7,453 nucleotides of DNA from JACDBE01 sp051002015 (GTDB lineage: Bacteria > Actinomycetota > Acidimicrobiia > Spongiisociales > UBA5794), in assembly GCA_051002015.1 (NCBI GenBank), contig JBPCMS010000007.1, positions 1-7,453 of the forward strand, given 5' to 3'. The first letter of the stretch is position 1. The number at the start of each line of letters is the position of its first letter. A program made the position numbers and the translations under genes. This document shows, one piece after another, positions 5,721-7,453 of the stretch. The notes beneath the pieces were generated by a model. That model saw only the letters and a program-made list of their open reading frames with translations, did not search any database and was not told where the DNA came from.

Positions 5721-7334
5721 TCACGCCGATGCGGGGAGGGCGGAGATCGACCGGCCCATCTCAACCGGCGCGGTGCTGTGCACCACGGTGACCCCGGGAC
5801 GGTCGAGCCACCGCCACAGCAGCCGCAACTCCTCGGCGGCAAGGGCGGATGGCGGGGTCTCGGTCGGCTCCACGCTCGGCCCCGGGGCCAGCAGTGGGGG
5901 TGGGGACGGGCTCGCCCAGGCGGCGGCGAGGCTTCCCCCGTCGATGGCAACGGAATCACCGGCCTCGTCCTCGGCCCAGACCATTCCGGCGGCGGTGAGC
6001 GCCCGCCAGGTGCGTCGGGTCTCCAACGCACCATGGAGCGCCCGGTGGCGGTCGCGGATGTCGGCGGCCTCCTCGAACCGTTGCGCTCCCGCCAGGTACC
6101 GCATGCGGTCGACCAGCGGACCCAGGAGCAGGTCGGGGTCGTGGGCGATGCCGGCGAGCAGAGTCTCGGTCAACGCCCGGTACCGGTCGGGGTCGACCGA
6201 GCCGTCGCACGGGCAGACTGCCACCCCGAGCTGGGCGTACCGGCACCGAGGACCGCCCCCGGAACCGACGCAGCGGCGGATCGGCACCGCATCCCAGATG
6301 GCGTGGACCACCAGCTCGGCGGTCGTCTTGCGGCGGAACGGACCGAGATGGGCCAGCGCCCGACCCTGCTGGCTCCGCACCACCGACAGCCGAGGGAAGC
6401 GCTCGTCGGTGACCCGTACCCACTGGGTGCTCCGGGTCGGTCGGGACCGCCGGTTGTAGCGGGGGACGTAGCGGTCGATCAGCCGGATCTCGGTGATGGC
6501 GGCGTCGATCTCGGTGGGGCAGACCTGGTGGTCGACCGCGGTGAGCTCGCGCATCATCTGGGTGATCCGACGCCGCCGGTCGCCGTAGAAGTAGCTGCGC
6601 ACCCTCGACCGCAGCTCCTTGGCCTTCCCGATGTAGATCACCTCGCCGGCCCCGTTGCGGAACAGGTAGACCCCCGGTTTGCGGGGCAGGCTGTCGGTCA
6701 GCCGCAGCTTGGCGTAGTGGGGGGCGCCGCGGGCGGTGGGGAGCCGCATCAGGTCCTCCAGGTAGACGACGCCGATGGTCCCCGCCCGTTGCAGCAACTC
6801 GAAGAAGACGTGGGCGGTCGCCTTGGCGTCCTCCAACGCACGGTGGATGGGGGTGACCGGGGAGCGCAGGTGGGTGGCCAGCGTCGCCAGGCGATGGTCG
6901 CGGACCTCTTCGGCGAGCAGCCGGCGGGACAATGCGCAGGTGTCGCTGGTGCGGTTGGGCATCCTGCCGTACCCGAGGCGTACGGCGGCGGCGTCGAGAA
7001 AGCCCTTGTCGAACCTGACGTTGTGACCCACGATCACCGCATCGCCGACGAACTCGAGCAAGGTGGGGAGCACCTCCTCGATCCGGGGCGCCCCGATCAC
7101 CATCGCCGTCGTGATCCCGGTGAGCACGGTGATCAGCGGCGGGATGTCGGCGCCGGGGTCGACCAGGGTGTGGAAGGTCCCGGTCGGCTCGCCCCCCACA
7201 TAGCGCACCGCCCCGATCTCGGTGATGGCGTCCGTGCCCGGCGAGGTGCCCGTGGTCTCCAGGTCGAGTACCACGAACGGCACGCGGTGCAGCGGTGCGC
7301 CGAGATCGTCGAACGTCTGCTGGACACCGAGCAT
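5721..7334 (-). CDS. DEDDh exonuclease / GIY-YIG (UvrC-N-like) fusion nuclease
   Basis: The 537-residue product joins two nucleases. Residues about 18-185 are a DnaQ/epsilon-like 3'-5' exonuclease: Exo I DLETTG (D24, E26), Exo II GHNVRFD (N105, D109), Exo III H164-x4-D169, a complete DEDDh set. Residues about 217-295 are a GIY-YIG domain like the UvrC N-terminus: GVY (221-223), YIGKAKELRSRV (234-245, with R243 in the catalytic Arg position) and metal-binding E282, ending in PRYN. A cysteine group (C355, C364, C374, C376) sits where UvrC has its cysteines. A UVR-like motif (about 405-434, AQRFEEAADIRD) may contact UvrB. UvrC's C-terminal RNase-H-like and HhH domains are absent. Fusions of this kind are known in actinobacteria (I recall PRK07883). 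The ATG at 7334 starts close to the exonuclease fold and leaves the SOS box upstream. Likely role: DNA repair or damage processing, LexA-controlled. Confidence 0.92.
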   Translation of the reverse strand: MLGVQQTFDDLGAPLHRVPFVVLDLETTGTSPGTDAITEIGAVRYVGGEPTGTFHTLVDPGADIPPLITVLTGITTAMVIGAPRIEEVLPTLLEFVGDAVIVGHNVRFDKGFLDAAAVRLGYGRMPNRTSDTCALSRRLLAEEVRDHRLATLATHLRSPVTPIHRALEDAKATAHVFFELLQRAGTIGVVYLEDLMRLPTARGAPHYAKLRLTDSLPRKPGVYLFRNGAGEVIYIGKAKELRSRVRSYFYGDRRRRITQMMRELTAVDHQVCPTEIDAAITEIRLIDRYVPRYNRRSRPTRSTQWVRVTDERFPRLSVVRSQQGRALAHLGPFRRKTTAELVVHAIWDAVPIRRCVGSGGGPRCRYAQLGVAVCPCDGSVDPDRYRALTETLLAGIAHDPDLLLGPLVDRMRYLAGAQRFEEAADIRDRHRALHGALETRRTWRALTAAGMVWAEDEAGDSVAIDGGSLAAAWASPSPPPLLAPGPSVEPTETPPSALAAEELRLLWRWLDRPGVTVVHSTAPVEMGRSISALPASA

Positions 7335-7341
7335 GACGACG

Positions 7342-7370
7342 AGTGTGCATCGAACAAACGTTCGATGCAA
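7342..7370 (-). promoter_or_regulatory. Putative promoter of the nuclease gene, overlapped by the SOS box
   Basis: On the minus strand TTGCAT (7370 to 7365) can act as a weak -35, and CACACT (7347 to 7342) as a weak -10, with an exact 17-bp spacer. The -10 ends 7 nt before the ATG at 7334, which has no Shine-Dalgarno site, so a leaderless transcript is plausible. The hexamers match consensus only partly; the spacing and the LexA box lying inside the spacer are the main support. Confidence 0.35.
7346..7369. promoter_or_regulatory. LexA-binding SOS box
   Basis: The core TCGAACAAACGTTCGA at 7350-7365 matches the actinobacterial/mycobacterial LexA operator TCGAAC-N4-GTTCGA at every fixed position. 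Symmetry extends on both sides to 10-bp perfect arms (7346-7355 and 7360-7369). It lies in the 78-bp gap between the leftward nuclease gene (start 7334) and the rightward gene (start 7413), 15 bp before the nuclease ATG. In that position bound LexA would block the nuclease promoter directly; an effect on the rightward gene is possible but less certain. Confidence 0.88.
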
Positions 7371-7400
7371 GGATCGACATCGCCATGCCACCCCGCGGCC

Positions 7401-7412
7401 TAGCCTCGACCC
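7401..7412 (+). promoter_or_regulatory. Putative -10 element of the rightward gene (leaderless type)
   Basis: TAGCCT at 7401-7406 fits TANNNT and is followed after 6 nt by the GTG at 7413, with no Shine-Dalgarno site between. A TTGACA-like TCGACA occurs at 7374-7379, but the 21-bp spacer is too long for a usual promoter. The identical hexamer precedes the AAA gene. Moderate to low certainty. Confidence 0.35.
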
Positions 7413-7453
7413 GTGCGGTTCACCGGGGATCTCTACTTCGACTTCGACAGCGA
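7413..7453 (+). CDS. Start of a rightward gene, unidentified, partial (runs off the right edge)
   Basis: Thirteen codons are visible from a GTG start: MRFTGDLYFDFDS, ending in an incomplete codon at the window edge. The alternating polar and hydrophobic pattern suggests an opening beta strand; no family can be named from so little. The frame is favoured because 12 of 13 codons end in G or C. A competing frame from ATG at 7385 has only about half of its third positions G or C and gives an Arg-rich, non-protein-like string. It is divergent from the nuclease gene and shares its 78-bp promoter region with the SOS box, so it may be a second damage-responsive gene, but this is not shown. Confidence 0.5.
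   Translation, partial: MRFTGDLYFDFDS

Noticed and set aside
5609..6034. N-terminal extension of the AAA ATPase frame by 142 codons
   Set aside because: The extension is a Pro/Arg/Gly-rich string without domain character and overlaps the conserved C-terminal part of the nuclease gene on the same strand. MRFIVKAGAD at 5608 is a natural start of the N-domain.
296..7403. Very long plus-strand open frames opposite the real genes (for example 296-1789, 1722-2930, 3857-5617, 5715-7403)
   Set aside because: They are antisense shadows caused by high GC. Their translations are His/Gly/Pro/Arg/Val-rich without motifs, while the minus-strand frames carry complete catalytic signatures.
7385..7453. ATG-started frame at the right edge (MPPRGLASTR...)
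   Set aside because: Third codon positions are only about half G/C, against 12 of 13 in the GTG frame at 7413, and the peptide is Arg/Leu-rich without protein-like pattern.

Overview
The window is a compact, very GC-rich stretch of bacterial chromosome. GTG and TTG starts are common, there is no clear Shine-Dalgarno site before several genes, and putative start sites lie just behind TANNNT hexamers. Three things point to Actinomycetota: a Cdc48-type AAA ATPase resembling mycobacterial Rv0435c/Msm0858, an exonuclease/GIY-YIG fusion of a type known from actinobacteria, and a perfect actinobacterial LexA (SOS) box. An Acidimicrobiia-like lineage is possible, but I cannot fix the class. No tRNA, rRNA, CRISPR array or mobile element was seen.

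Positions 1-3483 (all on the minus strand, so transcription runs leftwards) hold a tight four-gene nucleotide-sugar operon. In transcription order it contains rfbF (glucose-1-phosphate cytidylyltransferase), an extended SDR epimerase/dehydratase, a TylCIII/TcaB9-type sugar C-methyltransferase with an N-terminal zinc site, and the first 139 residues of a second zinc-site methyltransferase that runs off the left edge. Spacings are 4 nt, 10 nt and a 4-nt overlap. The set suggests synthesis of a CDP-linked deoxysugar with a methyl branch, for a surface glycan or glycolipid. No recognisable CDP-glucose 4,6-dehydratase is present in the window.

Positions 3484-3598 are a short intergenic gap with a perfect 8-bp-arm palindrome just before the sugar operon. 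Positions 3599-5608 (minus) encode a 669-residue tandem AAA ATPase with a Cdc48-like N-domain, a degenerate D1 and a fully canonical D2. It is probably transcribed from its own leaderless-type promoter in the gap at 5609-5720.

Positions 5721-7334 (minus) encode a 537-residue nuclease combining a DEDDh exonuclease, a GIY-YIG nuclease, a UvrC-like cysteine region and a UVR-like motif. The 78-bp gap to the divergent gene that starts at 7413 (plus strand, only 13 codons visible) contains a perfect LexA box. It sits between the putative -35 and -10 of the nuclease gene, so this nuclease is probably part of the DNA-damage (SOS) response. This is the most notable signal in the window.
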